A stretch of DNA of 12,281 bases, taken from contig JAAURU010000061.1 of NCBI GenBank assembly GCA_012032075.1, positions 1-12,281 of the forward strand, written 5' to 3'. Source of the stretch: Flavobacterium sp. Its GTDB lineage: Bacteria; Bacteroidota; Bacteroidia; Flavobacteriales; Flavobacteriaceae. The position numbers were made by a program, and so were the translations under genes. A model generated the notes under the pieces. That model ran no database searches. It saw only the letters and a list, made by a program, of their open reading frames with translations, and was not told the DNA's origin. Shown in pieces: positions 1 to 6,543 of this stretch; the stretch's first letter is position 1, and the number at the start of each line of letters is the position of its first letter.

Positions 1-408
1 ATAAATGGTGTTAAGAAAAGTATTGATAACATTTTATCGATATCAGGAAGAGGAATACCTCCTGAAGCTAATATGGATGCAATTGCTTCGAGTACAAACA
101 AAACAATCACACCAACAGCTAGTAATAATCGTTTTTTTACAATATCTGGCGGAGGGCAAGATAGTGAGGCTAAGATATTTGAATATTTTATGGATCGTTT
201 GGCTCGTGAAAAAGATATTAAAATACCTAATGTAGCAGATAGAAAGGAGTATGTCGAACAAATTTTAAGTGGCTCAAAAGTAAAAATTAATATTATCACT
301 GAAATGAGCCCTTGTTCATCATGTGCTACAATTATTGTGAAATTTAATAGTTATAAAGCAATAACAGGAGCAGAAGCTTTATATAAAAGTGGTGTAATTT
401 ATCCTTAA
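1..408 (+). CDS. C-terminal deaminase-like toxin domain of a polymorphic toxin (5' partial)
   Basis: The frame is open from base 1 with no credible start, so these 135 codons are the C-terminal end of a longer protein that begins outside the window. An ATG at 73 is internal. Seen: a glycine-rich turn, then D54-S55-E56 at the head of a predicted helix (DSEAKIFEYF), and about 45 residues later TEMSPCSSC with P104, C105 and C108. A (H/D/C)xE followed by PCxxC is the zinc-binding, proton-shuttling active site of the deaminase superfamily. The DSE-AK...TE..PC.SC pattern recalls the bacterial toxin-deaminase family of the BURPS668_1122 type (PF14424). Such domains sit at the C-terminus of large exported toxins and are thought to deaminate nucleic-acid bases in rival cells. 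The SUKH-family gene that follows at once is the usual immunity partner. The substrate and the export route cannot be seen here. Deaminase fold fairly sure, exact family less so. Confidence 0.68.
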   Translation: MNGVKKSIDNILSISGRGIPPEANMDAIASSTNKTITPTASNNRFFTISGGGQDSEAKIFEYFMDRLAREKDIKIPNVADRKEYVEQILSGSKVKINIITEMSPCSSCATIIVKFNSYKAITGAEALYKSGVIYP

Positions 409-416
409 TTTTGAAT

Positions 417-1238
417 ATGATTGAAAAATATATAAAATTTTACAAATCAGTTAAACAATTTTTATTTGACTGTAATTTATCTTTGGATGACACTATTGAA
501 GGTGAAAATATTGATGCTATATCTCAATTTGAAAAAGAGTATAAAATAAAATTTCCAGTATCGATTTATGCATATTTATTATACTTTGGGAAAAAGATAA
601 ACTTAAGAAATGTAGAAACTGAAAAATTTTTTACATTAAAAAATGTGAAGCATGCAATGGATACTGCAGAAAATGGAAATTATAAAAGTATTTTGCAACG
701 AAAAGATGGTTTGCAAGATTATTATGGAGATGATGGAGATATTAAATTAATATATGAAATTGTTGACATAGAAAAAGTCATTTTTATAAATCAACAAGAT
801 TTTAGAGACGGGATTGGTTTTATTGATTGTTCTGATGAAAATCCACATATTTACTATTTATTTCAAAAGGAATATTACTTAGGTGAAAATAAAACTTTTT
901 CTAATTATATAAGAGAAACTTTATTTCAAATGATTCATAGTCGGTTTTATTCAGATGCTATATCTACTGAAAATTATACAGAATCTATGATTTATATGTT
1001 AAATGAAACAAAAAAAATAAATTTAGATAAAATTGATTGGGCAAAAGTTTACACTAAATGTAAAGTTGAAAATATTTTATCAGATACTTTCTATAGAAAT
1101 CAAAGGTTAAATTTTTATAAAATTATAGAAGAACGAGAAAAGCAAACAGGTTATATAATGACTGTAGATGAGTTTGAATGGGCATTTATTGATTATTTGA
1201 AAGAACAAGGTGTCTTGAATAAGATAATGGATGAATGA
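417..1238 (+). CDS. SUKH (SMI1/KNR4) family immunity protein
   Basis: Likely cytoplasmic antitoxin that binds and neutralises the deaminase-like toxin encoded 8 bp upstream. The 273 residues contain the SUKH signature near the N-terminus: an Ile/Phe-rich helix then ISQFEKEYKIKFPVSIYAYLLYFGKKI (about residues 35-61), matching the family pattern I..FE..y...lP..y..fl...G. This is followed by alternating strands and acidic turns, including IGFIDCSDENPHIYYLF (about 133-149). Residues after about 180 form a helical C-terminal extension beyond the usual SUKH length. There is no signal peptide or membrane segment. The frame also allows a TTG at 411, but the ATG at 417 is preferred because flavobacteria rarely start at TTG. 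No Shine-Dalgarno site is visible, as is normal in this phylum. The gene is very AT-rich like its toxin partner. Toxin specificity is inferred from position, not from sequence. Confidence 0.72.
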   Translation: MIEKYIKFYKSVKQFLFDCNLSLDDTIEGENIDAISQFEKEYKIKFPVSIYAYLLYFGKKINLRNVETEKFFTLKNVKHAMDTAENGNYKSILQRKDGLQDYYGDDGDIKLIYEIVDIEKVIFINQQDFRDGIGFIDCSDENPHIYYLFQKEYYLGENKTFSNYIRETLFQMIHSRFYSDAISTENYTESMIYMLNETKKINLDKIDWAKVYTKCKVENILSDTFYRNQRLNFYKIIEEREKQTGYIMTVDEFEWAFIDYLKEQGVLNKIMDE

Positions 1239-1244
1239 TTTAAC

Positions 1245-1275
1245 CCCGCTCCGCATTCTATGACAAAAAACAACT
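1245..1275 (+). repeat. 31-bp direct repeat, copy A
   Basis: Begins CCCGCTCCGCATTCTATG, 6 bp after the immunity-gene stop. It matches 1623-1654 except for one extra C and one C/T change. The two copies bracket a region with a 21-bp tandem repeat. The stretch between this copy and 1388 holds no gene I can support. Confidence 0.85.
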
Positions 1276-1388
1276 TTAAAACTCTACTACTTCATATCAA
1301 AGGCTGCTTAAAGGTTATGATAAAGGGAGCAAAGTGTAGGGTAATAGTATGCAAAACACTAATCAAAACTGAAAAATCATGTAAAAAG

Positions 1389-1577
1389 CCTCAAGCTCCA
1401 CGTTTTTAACCTGAAATTCCACCTTATTAACCTCGCGAGTCAGGTTATTAACGTATATTTTCAGGTTATTAACGTCAAATTCCAGCTTTAGAACATGGAA
1501 TTTCACGTTATTTAGGTCAACCGTTAGGTTATTAACTTCAAATTTGAGCCTTTGAACCTCAAATTTCAACTTTTTTT
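1389..1577. repeat. Degenerate 21-bp tandem repeat, about nine units
   Basis: Units start at 1389, 1410, 1431, 1452, 1473, 1494, 1515, 1536 and 1557 (the last partial), each exactly 21 bp with no indels. Most units run CCTCAAATTCCA-like, then a variable CG/GG, then TTATTAA; the TTATTAA block recurs five times at the same phase and the rest of the unit varies. Because 21 is divisible by 3, the complementary strand stays open for 68 codons (1569 down to 1363) and reads as heptads such as KFEVNNL, like a leucine-zipper coil. That reading has only a TTG start, so I do not call it a gene. Twenty-one bases is also two DNA helical turns, so the A/T blocks fall on one face of the helix. Function unknown. 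Confidence 0.85.
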
Positions 1578-1622
1578 TAGCTTATGATTCAATCAAAAAA
1601 ACAATAAGAGGGCAATCTATTA

Positions 1623-1654
1623 CCCGCTCCCGCATTCTATGATAAAAAACAACT
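1623..1654 (+). repeat. 32-bp direct repeat, copy B
   Basis: Second copy of the 1245-1275 element in the same orientation, with one extra C in the CCGC run and T for C in TATGATAAAAAAC. It lies about 45 bp beyond the 21-bp repeat array and 8 bp before the IS110-like remnant. Confidence 0.85.
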
Positions 1655-1662
1655 AAAAAATG

Positions 1663-1798
1663 TTAAATTTTAAGACTTAAATTTGTAAGTGTTAATATAT
1701 GGAGTTTCTCTGTTTACAACAGCAAAAACGCTACTTATAAATTTGCATCTAATATTGTTTAATGCGAACATTGAGTTTTTATCTTCATTCCCAAACTT
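1663..1798 (-). mobile_element. IS110-family transposase C-terminal remnant, copy 1
   Basis: On the - strand, positions 1798 to 1670 read as about 42 codons ending NSMFALNNIRCKFISS-VFAVVNRETPYINTYKFKS and a stop. The N(S/K)M..LN..R.K...R.FA.....PY pattern is the end of the IS110-type (Transposase_20) transposase as I know it. A stop codon lies just upstream in frame, and no start or catalytic DEDD/Tnp domain is present, so this is a dead fragment. The last 112 bp (1663-1774) align without gaps to 3156-3267 in the same orientation with 14 mismatches by hand count. Confidence 0.6.
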
Positions 1799-2120
1799 CA
1801 ATTTTCAGCTTTTAAATTTAACTTTAGATTAATTTTCAATTTCAAAAGACATTTTAATAATATTAAAGTAACATTTTTTATCTTTTTAACTAAACATTTG
1901 GAATTTGAATAACGATATTTCTAATTGAATCTTGTCATTAATTTGTATTTATATTTCATTTTATAATAATAATGTCATTAAAATAGATATAACTTATATT
2001 TTTAATGATAATTTAACAATAAAAATAATAATTAAAAATAAAAAACATAAATACCTAATTTTTAGCTATTTAACTATTTTTTTTAACTAAATTAGCGTAA
2101 ACAATTAAATAAACTAAACA
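1799..2120. other. Gene-free AT-rich region upstream of the M57 peptidase gene
   Basis: I see no coding frame here. The stretch is extremely A+T-rich and includes an imperfect inverted repeat (TCATTAAAA near 1975 facing TTTTTAATGA near 2000). It ends in an A-rich leader (AAACAATTAAATAAACTAAACA) directly before the peptidase ATG. Such leaders take the place of a Shine-Dalgarno site in flavobacteria. The promoter is probably within this region, but no clear TAnnTTTG element was found. Confidence 0.4.
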
Positions 2121-3014
2121 ATGAAAACACAAATTAAACTTGGAAAATACCTAATGGGTATTTCTATTATGAGCATTCTAGCTTGTAATACAGAATCTGT
2201 TGAAGAACCTGTAAATGATTTAACAGAATTTTATAGTTTGGATGCAGGAGGAGAAAAAGTAACAGATCAAGTTACTTTAGATTTAATTACTTCACTTGAA
2301 ATTGATGCAGGTTCTGTTAAAACAAAAGTTTTTATTAATCCAGATGGAACTTCTGAGGAACGAATCGTAATTGGTGGAGATATTGCGTTAACTTTAGCTG
2401 AACTTCTTGAATTGAAAAATAATGTTGATAATGCTAGACAGTACAGTACTTTCAATTTGGTTTCTAGTGCAAACCGATCAATAGATATTTTAGGATTTAC
2501 AGGAGGAAATCAAGCACTAAGCACAAAAGCTCAAAATGGCTTAAGAAATGCTGTAAACAATTATAACAGACTAAGTGGTTCAACGTTAAGGTTTACTTTA
2601 ACTTTCGGCTCTAGCCAAACAGCTATAAATAATGCAGATATGGTAGTTTTTGATGACACCGTGAATAATACTGGTAATACTGGAGGATTAGCTGGCTTTC
2701 CAAGCAGTAGTGGGCTTCCAAATAAATTTGTAAGAATTTTTAATTTAGAGAGTTTTACTACCGATGTAAATGAGCATGTTATTACTCACGAAATTGGACA
2801 TTCTATTGGACTAAGACATACTGATTGGTTTGATCGTTTAAGTTGTCCTGCTAGTATAAGGGGTAATGAAGGTGAAGGTACTATTGGAGCAGTACAAATT
2901 CCAGGAACTCCATCAGGAAGAGATTTAACGTCTATTATGCAAGCTTGTTTTCCTTCGAATTCTAATGGAGAATTTAATTCAAACGATGTTATAGCAGTTG
3001 AAACCATTTACTAA
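2121..3014 (+). CDS. M57-like 'HEIGH' zinc metalloprotease, lipoprotein
   Basis: Predicted surface or periplasmic lipoprotein peptidase of 297 residues. Residues 1-22 are a lipoprotein signal peptide: basic MKTQIKLGK, a short hydrophobic stretch, and the lipobox SILAC with Cys22 as the lipidation site. A poorly conserved pro-like segment (about 23-120) precedes the catalytic region. The zinc site is HEIGHSIGLRH: His223, His227 and His233 as ligands and Glu224 as the catalytic base. This is followed by TDW, and by SIM at 271-273, a plausible Met-turn, as in metzincin-type enzymes. HEIGH with the extended third His is the hallmark of peptidase family M57 (PF12388), common in Bacteroidetes. Cys242 and Cys276 may form a disulfide. 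The start is the first ATG, after an A-rich leader. The gene stands alone, has its own terminator, and lies between two direct copies of an IS110-like remnant. Substrate unknown. Confidence 0.82.
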   Translation: MKTQIKLGKYLMGISIMSILACNTESVEEPVNDLTEFYSLDAGGEKVTDQVTLDLITSLEIDAGSVKTKVFINPDGTSEERIVIGGDIALTLAELLELKNNVDNARQYSTFNLVSSANRSIDILGFTGGNQALSTKAQNGLRNAVNNYNRLSGSTLRFTLTFGSSQTAINNADMVVFDDTVNNTGNTGGLAGFPSSSGLPNKFVRIFNLESFTTDVNEHVITHEIGHSIGLRHTDWFDRLSCPASIRGNEGEGTIGAVQIPGTPSGRDLTSIMQACFPSNSNGEFNSNDVIAVETIY

Positions 3015-3043
3015 TACATTTCTATTTTAATATAGTTACTTGT

Positions 3044-3070
3044 AAAGGCTGTCTTTTTTAGATAGCCTTT
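3044..3070 (+). terminator. Intrinsic terminator of the M57 peptidase gene
   Basis: A 10-bp stem, AAAGGCTGTC (3044-3053) with GATAGCCTTT (3061-3070), contains one G-T pair and a 7-base T-rich loop. It lies 30 bp after the stop codon. Confidence 0.8.
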
Positions 3071-3155
3071 ATTGTTTCAATCAAAAGATCCCTTATAACT
3101 ATGGTTTAAGCAAATAAAAAATGTTAATCAATTCCACATTTCCTTAATAAAAAAA

Positions 3156-3324
3156 TTAAATTTTAAGATGTAAATCTATAGCTATTAATAAATGGAGTTT
3201 CTCTGTTTAGAACAGCAAAAACCCTGCTTATAAATTTGCATCTAATATTGTTTAATACAAGCATTGAATTATTTTTCTTTAAATAGTATTTCCTCATTTG
3301 TGGATTATATTTTAATGTGGTCAT
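3156..3324 (-). mobile_element. IS110-family transposase C-terminal remnant, copy 2
   Basis: On the - strand from 3324 to 3163 the frame reads MTTLKYNPQMRKYYLKK-NNSMLVLNNIRCKFISRVF-AVLNRETPFINSYRFTS and a stop. NPQ-(M/L)-(R/K)-x-YY followed by NxM..LN..R.K...RVFA.....P(Y/F) is the closing part of IS110-type (Transposase_20) transposases. The RK..EGK residues usually found between YY and the NxM motif appear shortened. Upstream the frame runs into low-complexity heptamer repeats rather than transposase sequence, so the gene is truncated. It keeps about 20 more recognisable residues than copy 1. The protein differences between the copies are mostly conservative, so they descend from related intact elements or from one duplication. 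Confidence 0.65.
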
Positions 3325-3347
3325 AGTATATATTGTATTGATTTTCA

Positions 3348-3382
3348 ACTTCCTTCTTCCATCACCCAGCAACGAGCATCAT
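3348..3382. repeat. 7-bp-period degenerate repeat
   Basis: Five heptamers in phase: ACTTCCT, TCTTCCA, TCACCCA, GCAACGA, GCATCAT. The first three closely resemble units at 6426-6481. They abut the truncated end of IS110-like copy 2. Confidence 0.55.
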
Positions 3383-3617
3383 AACAAATAAATCAGCTAA
3401 ATAATTTTTTTAGACAATTATGGCGCTAAAAAGTTTACTATTTTATCATAAAACGAACACTTTGTCCGATAAATAGCTCATTTTATCTTGTTTTATACTA
3501 ATTATTTGCAAAAACAAATATATTAGCGCAATCGATTGAAATAAATTGTAATTGACTCAAATTCTTGTCTTTATGGTGCAAAAATTTCAAACAAACAAAA
3601 ACTAAACAAACAAAATT
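3383..3617. other. Leader and presumed promoter region of the lyase gene
   Basis: No gene is visible. The last 30 bases (about 3588-3617) are a C-and-A-rich leader of repeated AAACAAAC blocks, which probably forms the unstructured 5' end that recruits ribosomes in place of a Shine-Dalgarno site. A TTG at 3488-3490 followed by ATTATTTGC at 3501-3509 faintly resembles promoter elements, but it does not fit TAnnTTTG, so no promoter is called. Confidence 0.35.
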
Positions 3618-5405
3618 ATGAATTCAAAAACAACTTTAAAAGTACTATTGATACTACTGTTAATGTCAGTATCAATGCAAAGTGTACAATCCCAAGTAGT
3701 ATGGTATGGTGATCCAAATCAAAGCGTAAACAGTGTTTTTGGTCGTTTTGACAGTGGGAATTATCCTCAAGATGCATGTAGCGGTGGTGACGGAACTGCG
3801 GTTTCAAAAGCAGAAACAACAGTAGATGCTGTTCACGGAAAGGTTTGGAGAATATATAAACCAAAAAAGAGAAAAAGAGGTGAATTTGCAAGAACATCTT
3901 ACATCCCTTCAGAAGGTGAAACACTTTATTATGGTTGGAGATGGAAAATTGAAGCCACTCCAAATGTAACAGGAGGAATTGCAGTATTCCAATGGAAAAC
4001 AGATGGTGGTAATAATAATACCCAAAATTATCCTTTAAACATGGGTTATGGTGGAGGAAAATTGACTATGAATGCATATGGTCCTTGTTATCCAACATGG
4101 AGCTCATGTTCTGGATCCATAACTAACAGAAATATCAATCTTTGGTCTAAGCCAGTAAATGAAGGAGAATGGGTATCTATTGTTATTAAGTTAAAATTAG
4201 ATAGAGATAAAAATAAAGGAGAGGTTGAACTTTGGTTTAATGGTGAGAAGCAAGTACTTTCTAATTCTCCTGCTCCTGATTATTCTATTAATTTATCAGC
4301 AGATAAGAAAACAGCTTACCATAAAACTTTTGATGGGAATGTTAATTATCCAAAATGGGGTGCATATAATTCAGAATCATGTAATTACGAAGTATATGCT
4401 TATTTTGATGAAATGAGAATTGGAAAATCTTTAGCATCAGTTCTTGATCCATTGGGAGGAAGTTCTAACCCAAATATTGCAGTATCTAGCGTAAGTCTTT
4501 CTCCAGAATCTGTAAGTTTAAGTCCAAATCAAACTAGACAATTAACCCCTACAATATCTCCTTCTAACGCAACTAATAATTCTGTTTCTTATACAAGTTC
4601 AAATACAAATGTTGCAACTGTAAATAGTTCTGGTTTAGTTAAAGCAATTGCTAATGGAAATGCAACTATAACAGTAAAAACAGCTGATGGAAACAAAACA
4701 GATACTACAGCAGTAACGGTAACTTCAACAACTCCACCACCTCCACCACCAACATCTTCATGTACTTTTGGAACCCCTACAACTTCAAGTTTAGGTTCTT
4801 TTGATAGAGTTACTTTTGTAAAAATGTATAAATTTGGTTCTGGTGGTCCAAATGTTGCTAATTTTAAGAAATTTCAAATTAATTGGAATAACTCAGGAAA
4901 CTCATTAGTTCAGTTTGCTTACAGTACAGCAAATGGAGTTCCAAGCTATTATAATGATTTACGTAGTAAAATCTCTCATAACTTTAATGCTACAAAGCCA
5001 AGTGTAACCATATCAAATTCTGGAATTTCAGGTTTAGATGACTCCTATTGGGTAACTAAAAAAGGAACTGATTTTGTAATGGTATCAAAAACAGCAGGCT
5101 TCACGTTGTATTTTAGTAATAGTGCAACAGCACCTAGTTGTAGTAATTCATCAAGTAGAGAGGAATTTAAATATGAATTATTGGTTTATCCAAATCCAGC
5201 AAAAGATTATATTTCTTTAGCCAATGATATGTCACTTGGAACAAAAGTAATTATTACAGACATTCAAGGAGTTACATTGCTAAAAACAGAAATAAATGCA
5301 AAAGATTCGCAAATAGATATTTCAACACTTAGTGCAGGAATTTATGTATTACATATAGAAACTAAATCTTCTGTGGAAACAACTTTGTTTAATGTAAAAA
5401 ATTAG
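3618..5405 (+). CDS. Secreted modular polysaccharide-lyase-like protein with Big_2 domain and T9SS sorting tail
   Basis: Predicted secreted polysaccharide-degrading enzyme, 595 residues. Domains in order: signal peptide 1-25 (hydrophobic KVLLILLLMSVSM, cut near VQS|QVV); a jelly-roll lyase-like domain about 27-277 with YYGWRWKIE (104-112), VFQWKTDG (123-130) and YPKWGAYN (244-251), resembling the Polysacc_lyase family (PF14099, PL20-like); a Big_2 Ig-like domain about 288-369 (SVSLSP, LTPTISPSNAT, VSYTSSNTNVATVNSSGLV); a Pro linker PPPPPP at 373-378; a domain bounded by Cys382 and Cys508 that I cannot name; and a type A T9SS sorting tail about 519-595 (VYPNPAKDYISL ... LSAGIYVLHIET). The tail directs export across the outer membrane and attachment or release. 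The basic patch KPKKRKRG (81-88) would suit an acidic glycan. It is monocistronic, with a strong hairpin after the stop. Substrate (glucuronan, alginate or another polyuronate) is not determinable here; the lyase call is moderate, the tail certain. Confidence 0.75.
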   Translation: MNSKTTLKVLLILLLMSVSMQSVQSQVVWYGDPNQSVNSVFGRFDSGNYPQDACSGGDGTAVSKAETTVDAVHGKVWRIYKPKKRKRGEFARTSYIPSEGETLYYGWRWKIEATPNVTGGIAVFQWKTDGGNNNTQNYPLNMGYGGGKLTMNAYGPCYPTWSSCSGSITNRNINLWSKPVNEGEWVSIVIKLKLDRDKNKGEVELWFNGEKQVLSNSPAPDYSINLSADKKTAYHKTFDGNVNYPKWGAYNSESCNYEVYAYFDEMRIGKSLASVLDPLGGSSNPNIAVSSVSLSPESVSLSPNQTRQLTPTISPSNATNNSVSYTSSNTNVATVNSSGLVKAIANGNATITVKTADGNKTDTTAVTVTSTTPPPPPPTSSCTFGTPTTSSLGSFDRVTFVKMYKFGSGGPNVANFKKFQINWNNSGNSLVQFAYSTANGVPSYYNDLRSKISHNFNATKPSVTISNSGISGLDDSYWVTKKGTDFVMVSKTAGFTLYFSNSATAPSCSNSSSREEFKYELLVYPNPAKDYISLANDMSLGTKVIITDIQGVTLLKTEINAKDSQIDISTLSAGIYVLHIETKSSVETTLFNVKN

Positions 5406-5430
5406 ATAAAGGATATCTTATTTATAATAA

Positions 5431-5476
5431 GCTGATTATAAAGTAGTTCGAAAATAATAACTACTTTATAAACAGC
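5431..5476 (+). terminator. Long hairpin terminator after the lyase gene
   Basis: A 12-bp perfect stem, TATAAAGTAGTT (5437-5448) with AACTACTTTATA (5459-5470), extends outward through GCTGAT/AACAGC to 18 bp with one mismatch. The loop is CGAAAATAAT. The distal side runs into TTGTCTATTTTT. It starts 25 bp after the stop codon. From there to 5655 I see only AT-rich DNA and the leader of the next gene. Confidence 0.75.
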
Positions 5477-5655
5477 TTGTCTATTTTTAAAATACTTGGT
5501 TTATATAAACAAATCCTTACATGCTTGATATTTTTAACGAATTTATTAGTAAATCGTCGATTTCTTTATGATTACTAAAAATTTTAAGTAATTTTTGTAA
5601 CTATAATTGAAAAATAGTTAAAATTTTCAATCACGTTATTAACTAAAACCACAGT

Positions 5656-6354
5656 ATGAGTAAATTCTGTTTTTTGACAATATTTGTCATTCTTCCTATA
5701 TTTATGTATAGTCAAGTAGGAATTGGAACGACCAACCCAACAAAAGAATTAGATGTAAATGGAGATGTGAGAATTAGAGGACTTTCTAATACTTCTGGAA
5801 CAACAACAACGGTTTCAGTATTACCAGACGGAACTTTAGTAACAGGATTTAACAATGCTACTGCTCCAGGAGTTAAATTTGTTGGTTTTTTATCTTCTGA
5901 TATAGCACTTAACACCGATTATAATTTCAAAGAAATCATATTAAGTAATGAATTAATAGATGTTGCCAACGAATATAATACCACAACAGGAAGATATTCT
6001 CCTATTATTGATGGTTACTACAAAGTATCAATGGATTTTGACATTGGTGATTATTCAGATTCAAATAAAGATTTAGATATCCTTATCGGTCTTTGGGATT
6101 TTACTACTAATAATTGGGTATTGAGAAGAACTTTTAAACATAGAGACAATAATAATCAAGGGTTAAGTTCTGGAAGAAACGAAAGTTATGGAATTGCTAA
6201 CTATTTGCAATTACAACATGGTCATTCTTACGGTTTTAGAATTTTTACCGATTACGATAATAGTGTCACAAGAGATGCTAAATTGAAATTTAGAAACAGC
6301 GGTTCAACAGGTTCTTCATTATCTACTAATTTCTCAATAGAAAAAGTATTGTAA
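5656..6354 (+). CDS. Secreted QVGIGT-type protein with C1q/TNF-like jelly-roll C-terminus
   Basis: Exported protein of 232 residues, role unknown. Residues 1-19 are a signal peptide (FCFLTIFVILPIFMYS, cut before Gln20). The mature end QVGIGTTNPTKELDVNGDVRIRGL (20-43) is a motif very common at the start of secreted, adhesin- or tail-fibre-like proteins of Bacteroidetes. A Ser/Thr-rich linker (44-70) leads to a beta-rich region at 73-232: VKFVGFLSSDIAL, then NEYNTTTGRYSPIIDGYYKVSMDFDI (105-130), then LQLQHGHSYGFRIFTDY (184-200) and a closing strand. The N.y...TGryspp.dGyY.v pattern and the spacing of strands recall the C1q/TNF jelly roll, a trimeric binding fold. There is no T9SS sorting tail and no enzymatic motif. 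It has its own start 250 bp after the lyase stop, beyond a terminator, so it is probably transcribed separately. Glycan or cell-surface binding would fit the neighbour but is inference. Confidence 0.6.
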   Translation: MSKFCFLTIFVILPIFMYSQVGIGTTNPTKELDVNGDVRIRGLSNTSGTTTTVSVLPDGTLVTGFNNATAPGVKFVGFLSSDIALNTDYNFKEIILSNELIDVANEYNTTTGRYSPIIDGYYKVSMDFDIGDYSDSNKDLDILIGLWDFTTNNWVLRRTFKHRDNNNQGLSSGRNESYGIANYLQLQHGHSYGFRIFTDYDNSVTRDAKLKFRNSGSTGSSLSTNFSIEKVL

Positions 6355-6425
6355 AAGATATTGTGGGAGTAGTTATTAGATTGTGTAAAGAAGAATCAAA
6401 CATTTCACTTTAAGCATAGCTGAGA

Positions 6426-6481
6426 ACTTCCTTCACCCAGCTCCTAGCTTCCTGCTTCCCGCTCCCATCTTCCCACTTTTT
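6426..6481. repeat. 7-bp-period degenerate repeat, eight units
   Basis: Eight heptamers in exact phase: ACTTCCT, TCACCCA, GCTCCTA, GCTTCCT, GCTTCCC, GCTCCCA, TCTTCCC, ACTTTTT. Consensus is roughly GCTTCCC. The C-rich strand stands out sharply from the AT-rich surroundings. It lies between the C1q-like gene and the serS promoter. Function unknown. Confidence 0.75.
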
Positions 6482-6515
6482 CAACATATTTTCAAAAACC
6501 TTCACTCAAATTCCT

Positions 6516-6523
6516 TAAATTTG
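6516..6523 (+). promoter_or_regulatory. Probable -7 element of the serS promoter
   Basis: TAAATTTG matches the Bacteroidetes primary-sigma -7 consensus TAnnTTTG exactly and lies 20 bp before the serS ATG. No convincing -33 TTG is visible at the usual distance, so this rests on one element. Confidence 0.5.
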
Positions 6524-6543
6524 CCACTTAAATTTTAAAAAGC

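Noticed and set aside
5..261. Open frames on both strands at the left edge, overlapping the toxin
   Set aside because: The toxin frame carries conserved deaminase motifs; the others are shadows with skewed composition and no recognisable sequence.
411..416. TTG start for the SUKH immunity gene
   Set aside because: An ATG two codons later gives the same protein, and flavobacteria rarely start at TTG.
1363..1569. A 68-codon - strand frame of coiled-coil-like heptads
   Set aside because: It is a by-product of a 21-bp repeat whose length is a multiple of three. It has only a TTG start, no leader, and no unique sequence outside the array.
1389..1577. CRISPR array
   Set aside because: The period is 21 bp, there is no division into constant repeat and unique spacer of usual sizes, and no cas genes are present.
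3499..3509. ATTATTTGC before the lyase gene (and again at 7874-7882) as a -7 promoter element
   Set aside because: It does not fit TAnnTTTG; spacing to the start codons also differs greatly between the two sites.
3616..3963. A 115-codon - strand frame inside the lyase gene
   Set aside because: It is fully antisense to the signal peptide and lyase domain, with no homologous motifs.
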